Under the pieces are notes generated by a model. The model saw only the letters and a list, made by a program, of their open reading frames with translations, did not search any database and had not been told where the DNA came from. 64,000 nt of DNA from Trissonchulus latispiculum (Eukaryota; Nematoda; Enoplea; Enoplida; Ironidae), in assembly GCA_030248195.1 (NCBI GenBank), contig JASAND010028097.1, forward strand, positions 1-64,000, given 5' to 3'. Positions 36,101-44,424 of the stretch are shown in pieces (the first letter of the stretch is position 1; each line of letters begins with the position of its first letter). Position numbers and translations under genes: made by a program.

Positions 36101-36151
36101 GCTAGTCATACACCTGAAGCTATTAAACAGAAAGTTACCAAACAAGAGTAG
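13271..36151 (+). CDS. Ceramide synthase (TLC domain), 3' six exons of the gene
   Basis: Exons 13271-13451, 19902-20066, 33775-33934, 34609-34683, 35259-35344 and 36085-36151 join in compatible phases (entry 1, then 2, 2, 0, 0, 2) to about 245 codons ending in TAG. Ceramide synthases acylate sphingoid bases from acyl-CoA in the endoplasmic reticulum membrane. The Lag1 signature is present: DVWRKD, then a His-His pair in MIMHHCLTLTL, FSY, and HDFSDIVLE with the conserved His-Asp and Asp. Several hydrophobic membrane spans follow, ending with FHFILVLLI. An acidic tail, REIDIEEEIEKSKG, resembles the acidic Ser-rich tails of animal CerS. The N-terminus (first membrane segment, any Hox-like domain) is not found. 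Introns hold almost all the transposons of the first 33 kb; the largest is 13.7 kb. Confidence 0.9.
13915..14322. mobile_element. C/G-rich MITE with CTGGGCTTTTT termini
   Basis: The termini CTGGGCTTTTT and AAAAAGCCCAG are flanked by the 5-bp duplication CAACG (13910-13914 and 14323-14327). Inside, G-runs with GTGGGG words face C-runs. It shares its terminal design with 14672-15072 and 15535-19813. Noncoding. Confidence 0.8.
14323..14671. other. Intronic spacer between two MITEs
   Basis: AT-rich DNA. Its end (14639-14659) carries the 21-bp sequence that recurs immediately after the next element at 15073-15093. Confidence 0.5.
14672..15072. mobile_element. C/G-rich MITE with CTGGCTTTTTCCTA termini
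   Basis: The inverted termini CTGGCTTTTTCCTA and TAGGAAAAAGCCAG enclose long C-runs broken by CAGAA words at both ends. It belongs to the same design group as 13915-14322. The flank on its right repeats a 21-bp sequence found 13 bases left of it, so the insertion may have used a local tandem repeat or made an unusual long duplication. Confidence 0.7.
15600..15800 (+). repeat. GGTATGCGCACACCTTACA subterminal array, left
   Basis: Four copies about 50 bp apart, separated by AAAACCATCTACTTT-type linkers. The same array, inverted, occupies 19365-19495. Confidence 0.85.
16434..18385 (+). mobile_element. Solo arm of the foldback element family
   Basis: Starts with the tip hairpin TCATAGGGGTCGC/GCGACCCCTAT and the gcgcag-rich subterminal stretch seen at 75-250. 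It then carries the ~178-bp repeat (17130-17530) and six copies of the ~145-bp repeat (17568-18385). No opposite-orientation partner is present before the next element begins. Confidence 0.75.
17568..18385 (+). repeat. ~145-bp tandem satellite, six units
   Basis: The unit starts GTCAAATTTGGTATCAAATG and includes GAACTGCATGCTCAAAGTGG and a GTGGGGTGGGGTGGGGAC run. Spacing between successive units is 137-150 bases. The same unit appears at 980-1150 and 3110-3470 (+) and, inverted, at 5340-5850. Confidence 0.9.
18472..19274. mobile_element. Compact foldback element with near-identical ~195-bp arms
   Basis: The left arm (18472-18665) and right arm (19085-19274) are almost perfect reverse complements beginning AACAAGAACAAAAAGTGC. 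They differ in only a few bases, so both read the same 60-residue frame on opposite strands. The loop of about 420 bp is AT-rich and noncoding. No target duplication was found. Confidence 0.85.
19365..19495 (-). repeat. GGTATGCGCACACCTTA subterminal array, right
   Basis: Three copies on the - strand mirror the array at 15600-15800, as part of the element's long inverted repeat. Confidence 0.85.
19902..20066 (+). CDS. Ceramide synthase exon: His-Asp motif
   Basis: 165 bp between gtttttag and gtaaga. It encodes HAIGSLVLLFHDFSDIVLE and then KLNVYFKKRGGKVAFWIHE. The HD-x-x-D motif is the second half of the Lag1 active-site signature. It ends in phase 2 within Trp. Confidence 0.88.
20300..20350. 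repeat. CGGAGC word cluster
   Basis: GCTCCGGAG, CGGAGCACCGGAGCTCAG and CGGAGCTC are packed in 50 bp. A second cluster (CCGGAGCACCG, CGGAGCTCAG, CGGAGCACATC) lies at 33623-33660, just outside the 25854-33621 element. The two may be the ends of one older outer element of about 13 kb. Confidence 0.5.
20415..20582 (+). repeat. Dispersed ~165-bp repeat, copy 1
   Basis: Runs from GTAAGTGACAAGAGGGCTAG to CAGCTGATTTTGAAATATTAA. It is similar along its length to 24853-25027 (direct), and its first ~50 bp match 25543-25592 in inverse orientation. Confidence 0.75.
21130..22144. mobile_element. TTAA-flanked (piggyBac-like) MITE
   Basis: The inverted termini GGTGCTGGTATCG and CGATACCAGCACC are each bounded by TTAA (21126-21129 and 22145-22148), the target site of piggyBac-type transposons. 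It is 1.0 kb, AT-rich, with no transposase frame. Confidence 0.7.
22530..23076 (+). repeat. Degenerate ~155-bp tandem array interrupted by a hAT MITE
   Basis: Three to four units carry GTTGCGCTGCAGTA, GAAGTACAG-C-CGGCC and GTCTGAAATTTTGCAGGCAAGTG in the same order. The array resumes after the inserted MITE at 24554-24625 (GAAGCAGTGCACTTCCTACAG). Confidence 0.75.
23077..24545. mobile_element. hAT MITE with TTAGCTGGACACAA words
   Basis: The termini CACGGTTTTTTTTTTG and CAAAAAAAAAACCCTG are flanked by the exact 8-bp duplication GTCTTGCT (23069-23076 and 24546-24553). GGACACAA or TTAGCTGGACACAA words cluster in direct orientation near both ends (23100-23200 and 24460-24520). The interior includes the TTCTGGGGGG hairpin at 23238-23271 and 23928-23961. 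Noncoding. Confidence 0.88.
24626..25853. other. Repeat-derived intronic DNA
   Basis: Includes copy 2 of the ~165-bp dispersed repeat (24853-25027) and its inverted partner (25543-25592). The rest is AT-rich. A frame at 25068-25310 has no recognisable similarity and no clear splice context. Confidence 0.5.
27078..27154. repeat. (TA)n microsatellite
   Basis: About 77 bases of nearly pure TA with one AAA interruption. It abuts the nested element and provided its AT-rich target. Confidence 0.9.
27155..28226. mobile_element. hAT MITE with GTGTGCATTTTT words
   Basis: The termini CAGGGTTTTTTTTGG and AAAAAAAAACCCTG are flanked by atatatat and atatatgt (7 of 8 match, in a TA repeat). GTGTGCATTTT words repeat near both ends (27178-27240 and 28135-28210). 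The interior contains the GGGGGTCTGGGGGCGGCAGCC hairpin in inverse orientation at about 28025-28055. This is the third level of nesting. Confidence 0.8.
28530..29368. other. Probable LINE 3' untranslated region and flanking element sequence
   Basis: Noncoding. The part closest to 29369 lies downstream of the LINE ORF2 stop on the - strand and is likely its 3' UTR. The exact LINE 3' end could not be set because no target duplication was recognised. Confidence 0.4.
29370..32138 (-). CDS. LINE ORF2: AP-type endonuclease and reverse transcriptase
   Basis: About 922 residues, uninterrupted. The endonuclease (about 1-230) shows NATSLRNK, ITETWF near 30, GGVAVYI, and IIGDFNQPGINW near 137. The usual Ser-Asp-His of the final motif reads Ser-Met-His near 209, so nicking activity may be impaired. 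The RT (about 400-720) has NYRPISLT, VYIDLARAFDTV near 561, GVPQGSVLGPLLF near 614, and MFADDAK near 642. It would nick target DNA and copy LINE RNA by target-primed reverse transcription. No ATG lies between the upstream amber stop at about 32190 and the endonuclease; the frame stays open back to that stop. Confidence 0.92.
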   Translation of the reverse strand: MINATSLRNKIIELRLKVASANIKPLGIFITETWFNPTVDENDGPFAIDGYVLYRMDRTNLGGGVAVYINANVRHVFLPNLSGQNCESLWVDIFIQNVRHRFGTFYHSPTPGISDINNVINNIKMGIENCASFYIIGDFNQPGINWNIPHSNGLGDAVLFLDLVTDVGMHQFVREGTSVVPPFNTLDLILGCNNYSVSDVEILAPLGNSMHNVVSFTPNLWIQNHARHKMRRNFRRANYSDIAAFLDFLDWDYMFSLCTGVNDMWEVFTYAVQEAVQHYVPLTPIKNRKNFPVSRASHNLINRKKLSKLPRHLADHKLVSKQLSESLKNDQAKFEASISTNQNLPKFYSYVRRMLNCNDTLPSLRKSNGELAFDDVDKSECLNSVFSSVFINDNDVSVPFNARTNEIMSEVVFSVEVVYKFLNKLPNKLSTGPDGIPPIFLKKIANHISYPLYKIFKVSYDTGELPLQWKTANISAIFKKGSRQEPTNYRPISLTVVCCRVMEAILKSAMSQHLTQNKLINCNQHGFQSRKSTVSQLLLSTTEWARCIDAGHCVDAVYIDLARAFDTVCYSKLMLKLSKYGFPSKLQKWIKSFLTDRLQRGDSYSGWSQVRSGVPQGSVLGPLLFLIFINDLPDVVKYSSIKMFADDAKIYKCVTSLDCQFKMQEDLDSIICQWVSDWQLRISVPKCGSLRLIPTRSRVDFSVLNHKYRLLGSEISSLENVKDLGVLIDPKLDFSQHCSKIRSKASQCSALIYRVFKTRDTLFLKNMFITYVRPLLEYATEVWSPGYLKDVRLLESVQRYTKRIPGLTQLSYSDRLTALNLDSLELRRLMADLCMLYKIVYNLVDVPFDCLFSYAHFMGVRRHQLQLQQHRFLRTHTETFYFARVCDMWNSLPDSLVNSNSLSTFKRKLQEYKPNLLSFIRG
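32193..33102 (-). pseudogene. LINE ORF1: Cys/His finger and coiled-coil protein, frame-broken
   Basis: The ATG at 33102 opens MPNSVNRG...NCYICS, with the first Cys pair. A one-base frame change near 33010-33040 is needed to reach CPLCPSSCHAACV, completing a PHD-like Cys/His cluster. A heptad-rich segment (QLESQVALAAN...VAALEKHLESVL) follows. A second shift at about 32657, where DLK is followed by VEEVVVRD, continues into a conserved-looking C-terminal domain (DRLVLFRLPEP...TRPDLTERERQLD). ORF1 proteins of this type bind retrotransposon RNA. Two lesions suggest a decaying copy, though the second shift could be programmed. Confidence 0.75.
33630..33774. other. Intron end with CGGAGC words and acceptor
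   Basis: Contains the right-hand CGGAGC cluster (see 20300-20350). It ends in the acceptor gtgattttag directly before the next ceramide synthase exon. Confidence 0.5.
33775..33934 (+). CDS. Ceramide synthase exon: later membrane spans
   Basis: 160 bp between gattttag and gtaagt. It encodes FFLRLYWFPLKVLYTSLYG and LITFNVMLWFLLAMNVYWFH, matching the R-L-x-x-x-P...F-N-x-x-L...x-YW-F spans of the TLC domain. It enters in phase 2 and leaves in phase 0. Confidence 0.87.
34609..34683 (+). CDS. Ceramide synthase exon: last span and acidic linker start
   Basis: 75 bp (25 codons) between ctgtttcag and gtaagt. It encodes FILVLLIKVATGQVTEIQD and then TREIDI, equivalent to the end of the last membrane span and the start of the acidic D-x-R-S-D-like tail. 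Confidence 0.82.
35259..35344 (+). CDS. Ceramide synthase exon: acidic C-terminal tail
   Basis: 86 bp between tattgtag and gtacgt. It encodes EEEIEKSKGTSAAAGDASS and a short remainder, ending in phase 2. The acidic Ser-containing tail is typical of animal CerS, where it is phosphorylated (family knowledge). Confidence 0.78.
36085..36151 (+). CDS. Ceramide synthase terminal exon
   Basis: Acceptor tatttttag at 36076-36084. It encodes DMDTGASHTPEAIKQKVTKQ and one more Glu before TAG (36149-36151). Phase fits the previous exon. Confidence 0.72.
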
Positions 36152-38316
36152 CTTTAAAAGTGGTTCGATGTCTTTTATTTTTATTCAGCGCATTGTTTCA
36201 TTTTCTTCTGTTGTTGCTCATTTAGGAACTGTTTCACTGCACATTTCACAGCAATAGTATTTTTTTACGTGTTTGATGTTGCTCTCTTCAGTGTTTTTCA
36301 GCTTTATTTATTTGATTACTATTATTCGGGCACGGTTGTATAAACGTTTAGTAGAACTGTATAAACATTGTTTTTATGAAGTTCACTTCTTCAAACTGTA
36401 GGTATACAATCAATTTTCACCAATATTCGTTCTAAAGAAATTATGGCCGTAACTGTTCGGGTTTCCATGAGAACTACTGCTAATTGCTAAATTCGTTAGG
36501 TTCGTATATACGACTTCGTTCGTTCGTTCGCGGCAATATATAGCTGCTAAAGATCAGTTTTCTAAGATGCCCCTGTATTTTCTAAAGTGGCTAAAATTTA
36601 CCAATTTTTGTTTTTCTACACAAGCAAGGGAAAGTAGCTGCATTTATTATTTAATCAACCGAAAAAAATGATGGTGCACCCGAAAGGAACCCAGAACCCT
36701 TTTGTCTCCTCACCCATGGGGCGAACGATTTCTGGAGGATGAGGCTGAACACATAATATTTGACTATTTAATTTGTTACTGTTTTGAAATTGCTTTGTAT
36801 ACCCTTGAACTTACACGGTTTATTCAACTGGCCCTTCCCGATCAGTACGGATATCTTGTTGCATTGACTGTGATTATCACTTTGTTTTCTCTTAAGGATG
36901 TTGTGCAGACATCCTCCTTGCCATATTATATACTGTTCTCTGATCCTATGTATATACTTAATGTATGTTGATGCTATTATTTTGTTTCTATGTACTGATT
37001 CTAGTACACTACTTTACAGAACTAATTTTGTTGCTTTAATCGAAAACATTATATACACAGGTATGCAATATTCTGCCCCACAATAACAGCCGGAGATCTA
37101 TGTAGTTGTCCCTTTGATAGTAGTATTATTAATTTATAAAAGAAACTTTATATCTATTCCTTAGTCTATTTTTAGGGCCCCCCGTATATATAATTTGTTA
37201 TTAAACGTGTTTTCTGGTTTTGTTCGTGCACGTTTGTTTGTTTGCACGTGCACGTTTGTTTCAATGTTTGAAGCGTTTGTTACAATAGCAAATTAGCTGA
37301 TATTTTATTTAACTTTCCACACAGTATGTATGTACGTATTCTTCTATACACTTGCCAGTTTTTGCACATCCAGAATACTCTTTCTGGGTCTCACTGCTCG
37401 TTGTGTTTTATTCCATTGTCTATTGCTTTATATACGCGGTTCATCTGCAATAGCTCGTCTGCTGTGCCTTCAAGCTTCTAGCCTGAGAAGGATTGTATTT
37501 ACTTTTGTTGCAAAGTGCTGTGTCTGATTTTGATAGATTGTTTGATATGTACTGTACGTAGTCCTTTGTTTGTTCCTAACGTGGAAGGAATGTGAACCGT
37601 AGCGAATTTAGGAGCCGAAAGGTAAATGGTCAGTAGTCTTTTGTGCTTCTTTCGTCCTTCTTTCGTCCTTCTTTCGTATACGCATATCCAAAAATGTATG
37701 CTTTAATTTTATGTTTGACTTGACAGGCCAGGACAAATCAGTTGCCATAAGAATCGTAAATTTTTCAATTACGTTCATATGAACGTCTTGTTAAAATGTA
37801 TTAATTTCCAATTATTTCTAGTTAAGTTTTCGTATTATTTGTAAAAATCTGTTTTAATGCATTCACAAATGTGATTCTTCGTCAGGATGGATTTTGGCGT
37901 TTGTCGTGTTCATTTAAGGAGGGGTTCCATTTATGTGTCATTTATCTGCTTTCTCCGATCTCGCTGATTTTTTTACATATTTTATTGTCCGAACGATATA
38001 TTTTAACGATTCGAGTAATTTCAGCTCACAGGGCGCACGTGTTAGACATAGGCAGTGAAATAGTAGTCATTTGTTTGGGTTCGCCACAAAAACTCCCGAC
38101 AGACAAAGTACAAACTTTAAGAATCTGCACGGGTTTTGTATGAAATTATTGCCAAAATGCTAAACTGTGGAACCACAGATTACGCAGTTTAACATTTTGG
38201 CAATAGTTTCAAAAACTATCCATAAGCTTTGTTGAAAGATTTTTTGGCACACTCGAAAAATGACAGTTTTCTTACTATATGTTTAACACAGAAAAGAAAA
38301 CCTCAAATTTGGTATT
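36152..38316. other. Ceramide synthase 3' UTR and intergenic DNA
   Basis: T-rich and AT-rich, with short frames at 36702-36971 and 37330-37527 that lack convincing similarity or splice borders. An imperfect CTTTCGTCCTT triple repeat lies near 37645-37675. No gene is supported. Confidence 0.5.
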
Positions 38317-38744
38317 CTTCTTCTTCTTAATATTCCTGGAGCACGGTCAGAGCCATATGAGCTGATCTTCGGAACCCAGATGTAGTCACAGACAACGCAG
38401 CACCAGCCTTAGTCAGTTGAGGCTGATCTAAGGCCATGCCATCTGATCAAAGAACTGACCAGCTGATTCTACATACACATGGCTGCCCGTCGCTCAGGAG
38501 CAAATTAAGGATGACTACATGTGTGGCTACACTGTATGTGGCTACATCGTTAACTGAGCGACAAAGATCAACACCAGTTCCACTTGTGCAACTGGTGCCC
38601 CAGGGAAATAGAATCCATTTGGCACGCTGGTCAACGCCCCAGGGAGCACGTGGAAGGATAATAGTCTAACAGCATCTACCACAGCAATAAGGAGACCTCC
38701 AACCGGACGCGGATTCTTCTGCTCCCCAAATTTGGAGCTACGCT
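38317..38744 (-). mobile_element. SINE-like retroelement with (GAA)n tail and 11-bp duplication
   Basis: Flanked by AATTTGGTATT at 38306-38316 and 38745-38755. On the - strand the insert ends in an AAGAAGAAGAAG tail, the hallmark of target-primed retrotransposition. It is 428 bp with no ORF. Box A/B elements are not obvious at its 5' end, so the promoter type is uncertain. Confidence 0.7.
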
Positions 38745-38808
38745 AATTTGGTATTAAATTACTCAAAACCCCTCAAATTTGATATTAAATTACTCGAAAC
38801 CCTTAAAA

Positions 38809-40601
38809 TAGAGTTGGGACCGGTTCCACTAGAACCGGTTGGAACCGGAACCGGAACCGAACCGGAAGGAATTTTAGAACCGGAACCGGAACCGGAACCG
38901 GAACCGGTAGGATTTGGAACCGGCCGGTTCCACTCTTAAAAATGGACTTTAACTGAGTTTTTTGCAGGAGTTTAAATTTTGCAAAAGCTGGATTTTGTTT
39001 TTGTGGTTGCCATTCACTGTTGCCATTCATATTGTCTTTTTCAAGCTAGTGACTGAAATTGAAACTAAAAATCTAGTTTCAACTGAAACTAAACAAATTT
39101 AGACCTGAAGGCGAAATATGCAGGATGAGACTGATAATAATTAAGAGTTTCAAACTAAACGTGAAATGAAGGTACAATTATTGGAACTGAAACTGAAGCT
39201 GACACTCCATAGAATAAATTTAGACCCTAAGCTGAAAACGACAGCTTCAGCTTCCACTGAAGGTGACACAAACTCACCGCTTCCCCTTTTCAGGCGATCG
39301 AGGCACGTTTCAGGTTTTACTGAAGCCGAGGCTTAGAATTAAGAGAAATTTCAAATGTTTGTTTGAATCAACACTAGTGACATTATCCTGTCTGTTAAGA
39401 CAAAAATTAAATGTTAAACATACTTCAAAAATTAGGAACATTTATTGTAAGGGAAAATTTCCACTTCCTTTATTCCGGAAGGAATTTCGTAATTTTTTGT
39501 TTTCATGCTTCTGATTTTTCAAATTTTGTTAAGTAATTTTGTGTGTATTACAAAATGCAGTTGTGAAAATGTCTCTAAATTAATTTTAACGAATTTTTGA
39601 AATTTTCTGTTCTAAAATTCCAATTGTAATTGATGAAAGACGGGCACTTTCGTTAAAAACGTGAACGATACATCGCCGAATAAAAACTTTAACCAGCTTA
39701 CATATTTGAATATTAACCTCATAGAAAAGATGAGAGCTCGATGGGATGTAGTCGGAAATCGAGTATATCTTCTCAAAAAATTGGTAAATGGAAGGTGGTG
39801 TTGTCAGCACGCAAGATTTAAGCAATATTTTTAAAAAATAGTAAATTTTAGAGTAGTAGAAAACTTCGAAAGTTGAGTACTTATTTTCTTATTTGTAAGC
39901 TATCGGCAACGGAGACGAAGGTCAATCAAAGTTCAAATAATGGAACAGCATGTAGAAGTATCTGATAGCTATTTTGTGTAATCAAGCGGCTGTACATTTC
40001 CTCGTTAAATATAACTTTATGTATATATGTTCTTCTTTCCAATTTGCTTTCAGCTTTTAAATATTTTAAATGCATTTAAATGTTTTGGAAATTATTTGCT
40101 TCTGACACTGTACTCTTTTTAAAGAAAAAATTTAAGCTCCAGTATATCTCAATTCTCAGCATGTTTTACTGAAACGTTGTGCAGTTTACAAGATTCTGTT
40201 CAGAAGGCGCTGTCTGCATTTAGATGCACAGTAGAATCTCACCGTGAATTATCGAAACAATTTGCTCGACCATACTAAAGTTTTAATTTTTTTACAAGTT
40301 TTAGTGTATGTTGTGCGTATAGTAACAGCATTTGCAATGGAGCAAATTCAAGGTAAGGCGAAAACTTTAAAATTCTAAGTAAACAAAAAAGTTTAAGCCA
40401 GTTGGTTATTATCGCATTACCTATTCCAATTGTTTTGCAGTATTGCTTTATAATTTTGATTGTATAACCCTTGCTGGGGGCCTGCATCCAATATTAAATA
40501 ATGTTAAAAAGTAACTACAAATTTTGTTCTTGGAACCGGGAACCGGAAGCTAGAACCGGAACCGGAACCGGTTTTGTAAATTGGAACCGGTCCCAACTCT
40601 A
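38809..40601. mobile_element. hAT MITE with GGAACC repeats
   Basis: The termini TAGAGTTGGGACCGGTTCC and GGAACCGGTCCCAACTCTA are perfect 19-bp inverted repeats. They are flanked by the exact 8-bp duplication CCTTAAAA (38801-38808 and 40602-40609). GGAACC arrays occupy about 38820-38930 and 40530-40590. The middle is AT-rich with (A)GTTTCA-type words at 39040-39320. Noncoding. Confidence 0.92.
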
Positions 40602-40609
40602 CCTTAAAA

Positions 40610-41696
40610 CTTATATCTTGATTTTTAAAAACTCGTTAGTTAGAATATACCTCTTGGAAAATCTGTAAAAATCAACGAGATCCGACAAAGTCGAAAAAAT
40701 GACCTATAAATGGACCCCTGTCTTTAAGTTTAAGTTTTCAGTCGTTGTGTTCATGCCAGTCATTAAGTGTGATACAATGAAATGCACCTTTTATTCTGTG
40801 CCACGTTTTTTATTATGGTGAAGTGCCATACTCAAGTGACATAATGATAGGTTGTAGGCGGATATTTTAATTTCTTATCTGAATTTCTAGTCAAAGTTCT
40901 GTGAGTTATGGTATTTAACAAACTTATACGCCGATGCGGCTTGCTTAATTCGTGTGGGAAATAAACTACGTTCTGCAAAGTATTTCTCCGTTTTGTTTTC
41001 CCGTTCTCAGCCCTGTTTTGACTAAACCAAGAAAGGGCGTAAAGTTGTGTGGAAGTAGAGTAGGAAAATATCTCAGCGTGCAGTGCACTAGTTGTCTCAC
41101 CACGTATACGCAAAATCTTATTTTAAAAGGTATTGCACATTTGCAAGTATGTACGTATTTGTTCTGTATTTGAGAATTATATTAAAATTGCTTTGCTTTT
41201 ACTTTATAGGTTGTCGTAGAGTAGGGACCCTTGGATACAAAGATTAGTTTGGAGCTCAGTTGGAGGGGGACCTAACCGGGATTTTTCAAAATCGGGCCTG
41301 TGTAAAGTTTAACAGGGTTACTTCTCAAAACTACTACAAAATAATTCCAGACGCTGTTTTCCCATGGTCTTTTCTGGTCAGCCTGCTGACTGTTCTTAGT
41401 CTTCAATTCGTCATCTGGCCGGTTGGGCCGTTCGTTCGGCCGGCCGCTATCATCCGACCGACGAAAATTTCATACGGTCAACAACACTGCTAAAAACTCA
41501 AAATTTTCACGCCTCGACTAGTTTGTAACGTTTCGGTTTCAGTAGCCCGTTTTAGGTTTATTTTTAGCCGGAGAACCAAAGTAGTTTCAGTTTAAGTTGC
41601 AGTCGGCAACTTAAAATAATTTCAGTTCAATTTTAGTTTCAGTCGGAGTTTCAGTGACTGAAACTGAAACCTGTGCAAACTGAAACGTACACTGGA
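40610..41696. other. Intergenic DNA
   Basis: No supported gene. GTTTCAGT words cluster at 41530-41690, next to the following foldback element, and resemble words inside the preceding MITE. Confidence 0.45.
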
Positions 41697-42512
41697 TTGC
41701 ACCAAAAGAGAGAATCTCGAGCTTCATATTATCTCGAGATTAACTCAAGATTAACTGGAGATTATCTCCACGGAGCATTGCACCAACTAAACCTAGAGAT
41801 AATCGTGAGCTCGAGACAATCTCCAACTACTGAAAATTTAAACCTACTCCTGAGTAGGATTAAGTCAGGATAATCTGGAGGTTTCCATTAGAGATGCCTG
41901 AATTTGAGGCGTTTGTGTAAATTTCTTAAGCAAGTTTCGTGCATTGTTATATTTTATAAACATCATACCTTACAACACTTGATTAAAGACGCTTTCATCG
42001 ATATATTCAAAAACATTTTAATTTTCTAAACACTTTAGAAACATCAAAAGCAAGATTTTATTCATGTTGTATCCATATCTAAACGTTGAAATCTAAATCA
42101 ATTTGTATTTGAATTTATAAACAATCCTTTCCATTTTAATGAAAGTGCTCAAACTGAATAATAATATATAGTCAAGAGCATGTGCCCGGCTGATGCCGCC
42201 CAAGTAAATATTTTGTAATCGACAGATAGCCTTCAAATTTCAAACTGTCATGCTATAAAACAGACGAAATGTTCCAATTTGATTGGCGAAACTGTTCATC
42301 ACATGACACATAAATAAAGTTTGATTGGTTAATCCTTAACTCGAGATAATCTCGAGCGTAAGCTGTAGATCGGATAATCTCTAACTAATTTTGGTTGGTG
42401 CAGGAGATAATCTCTAACTCAGAGTTAGAGATAAGCTACAGCTATGTAAGTCAATCCTGAACTTGAAGATTATCTCTAGCTTAAGCTTGAGATAATCTTG
42501 ACGTTGGTGCAA
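41697..42512. mobile_element. Foldback element of GAGATAATCTC words
   Basis: The ends TTGCACCAA and TTGGTGCAA enclose arrays of GAGATAATCT and TCGAGATTA words at 41710-41880 and 42330-42500 in mirrored arrangement. An inner pair of the same end motif (ATTGCACCAACT at 41780, GGTTGGTGCAGG at 42395) suggests nested or tandem insertion. No target duplication was found. Confidence 0.65.
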
Positions 42513-42834
42513 ACGGGCGTCAGGTATCACTACAATTTTGAAATGTTTTCCAGGCTAAATGATGTTAATGTAACAAATTTGAATGAACTTCAACGACAAA
42601 TGCGCTTTGGAAACCAAAAATACGTCAACTTCAGCCAGCATCAAGACGCAAGGTTGACGGATGCAAACCGGAAAACTAAGATCCTATATCCATGACCAAA
42701 TATTCAGAAGTACTGGACTAAACATGAGGTATGAATTCCAGATTTCAGCAGCCTCCCTACCTATATATTGGGAGTCAGTTTAGGTGGTCGTGGTGACTCC
42801 TTCTGGAGACGTCAACTTTGAACCATGATTACTC

Positions 42835-43195
42835 AATCATTACTTGGAGTTAGAACAGGATCCTTTCCTTCAGCAGGCACTGAGCAGAACCCTCAGAACA
42901 TCCAGCAAACACTTAACTTAGATATTACAGGATCAGAAAAAATTTCAGAACCCCCAAGAACCCCCATCAAAGATTTGAAACTAAACATATGTAGTTAGTT
43001 ACGGATCAAATCTCTTCAAAAAGTTAAGAACCCCCAAGAACTCCCATCACAAAAATGAAACAAAACATAGTTTTAGATCAAATCTCTACAAAACAGTAAG
43101 AACCCCCTGAAACTCAAGAACCCTCCATGAAAATAAGTTTCAAGAAAAACAAGGTAGAACAGAACGCATCAGAAAGCGACGTATCCTTGACATGT
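42835..43195. repeat. GAACCCCCA repeat region related to the 45191-45819 MITE
   Basis: Shares TCCTTTCCTTCAGCAGGCAC, ACATCCAGCAAACACTTAA and repeated AGAACCCCCAAGAACCCCCA words with the later element. It ends near CCTTGACATGTGCC, an imperfect copy of that element's terminus. The left terminus was not recognised. Confidence 0.6.
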
Positions 43196-43344
43196 GCCAA
43201 CAACGCTAAACGGTACCCCCTCCAAGATCTCGGGGGGGTCCATTATACACGTAAATTTAACAAAAGGTAGGCGATTAGCCAATAAGATAAGTTTTAATTC
43301 AAACGCATGTAAACACATGATGAACAGTGGTAAGTGGGTGTGTA

Positions 43345-43669
43345 GTGTTGTCATCCGGGCCTGTTTTGGGCTCGGTCCCCGGGCCGGGCCCGGGCCGGGC
43401 CTGGCCCGAGCCCGGCCCGGATCAAAATTTGATCGGAGCGGCCCGGCCCGGGCCCGGCCCGGATTTTTTTCGGGCCCGGCCCGAAACAGGGGCACAACCG
43501 ACCTCGGGCCTGTTTCGGGCCCGAAATCCGGGCCGGGCCTCGGGCCTGTTTCAGGCCCAAAATCCGGGCCGGGCTCGGGCCGGGCCTGGCCCGGCCCGGG
43601 GCCCGGCCCGCATGTCTAGGAACGGCCCGGCCCGGGCCCGGCCCGGATTTTTTGCTAACGTGACAACAC
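43345..43669. mobile_element. GGCCCG-repeat MITE
   Basis: The short inverted ends GTGTTGTCA and TGACAACAC enclose about 300 bp of GGCCCGGGCC/CGGGCCGGGCC repeats. These generate meaningless Pro/Gly/Arg/Ala frames on both strands. No clear target duplication was found. It resembles in content the hAT MITE at 60474-61546. Confidence 0.6.
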
Positions 43670-44256
43670 GGGACCCTCCGAGATTTCGCCCTTGATGTGC
43701 CGAGAATCTCGCAGCAAGTTTCAATCAGGACGAACAAAGCTTCCCACTTTTCTCATTACATGCTCTTGGTTTTTCTTAATCCTTTCACGATTGCAATTGC
43801 ATTCTTCATGAATTCTTCCTGCTTTCGTATTCTATCGTATCCAGCTCCTTATTTCTTTTTGTTCTTGGAATGGCGGAAATCATCTGGTTGTTTCCTATTT
43901 TCTTCTTTCCTCGCTAGATGATTTCTTTTTCATTCTTTTTGTCGTCCACTTCGCCTTTACTAGTGTAAACCTTTACCTGCAGTTTCAGGTTTTTTGTATT
44001 TATTGTTCGCTTTTATGCTCTTGAATCGTGTAAACACAAGCAGATATGTAACTAGAGGCAGATTCAGGGTGCGCGAAGGAGTAAAACGACGGGTGGAGAC
44101 TGCCGAATAACCGTATTTTCCGGCTAATCTCCAAATTTTGCCTACAAAAGCCGGTTTGGGGTGTGAAAGAACCGGCCCCCAAAACTCCCGGAGTCCGTGC
44201 ATGGATACAATTCACATGACCTAGAATTCTGAATTAGGTATCTATGTACAATATAC

Positions 44257-44424
44257 TTATTTAATAAGACCACGATATACAAAAAGAACTGCAAATATCA
44301 GCCCCGCCAGGTTGAGTAAAGCTATTGTGCCAATATTTACATTAAACGTCAAATCAATCAGAAAATTCTTTTCAACTCTTGGTGATTCGGTTAGGGAATA
44401 ATTGAGGGCTAGAAAAGTAACACT
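44257..44424 (-). CDS. Unknown gene, exon 7 (terminal)
   Basis: Acceptor tgtttcag, phase 0. It encodes SVTFLALNYSL through the second hydrophobic segment to RGLIK and TAA (44257-44259). Confidence 0.8.
   Translation of the reverse strand, partial: SVTFLALNYSLTESPRVEKNFLIDLTFNVNIGTIALLNLAGLIFAVLFVYRGLIK

Noticed and set aside
36702..37086. Hydrophobic frame of about 90 codons, possible membrane protein exon
   Set aside because: Overlapping frames are equally open, there are no convincing splice borders, and there is no recognisable family.
43194..43737. Long Pro/Gly/Arg/Ala-rich frames on both strands
   Set aside because: They are translations of GGCCCG repeats in a MITE and occur in several frames at once.
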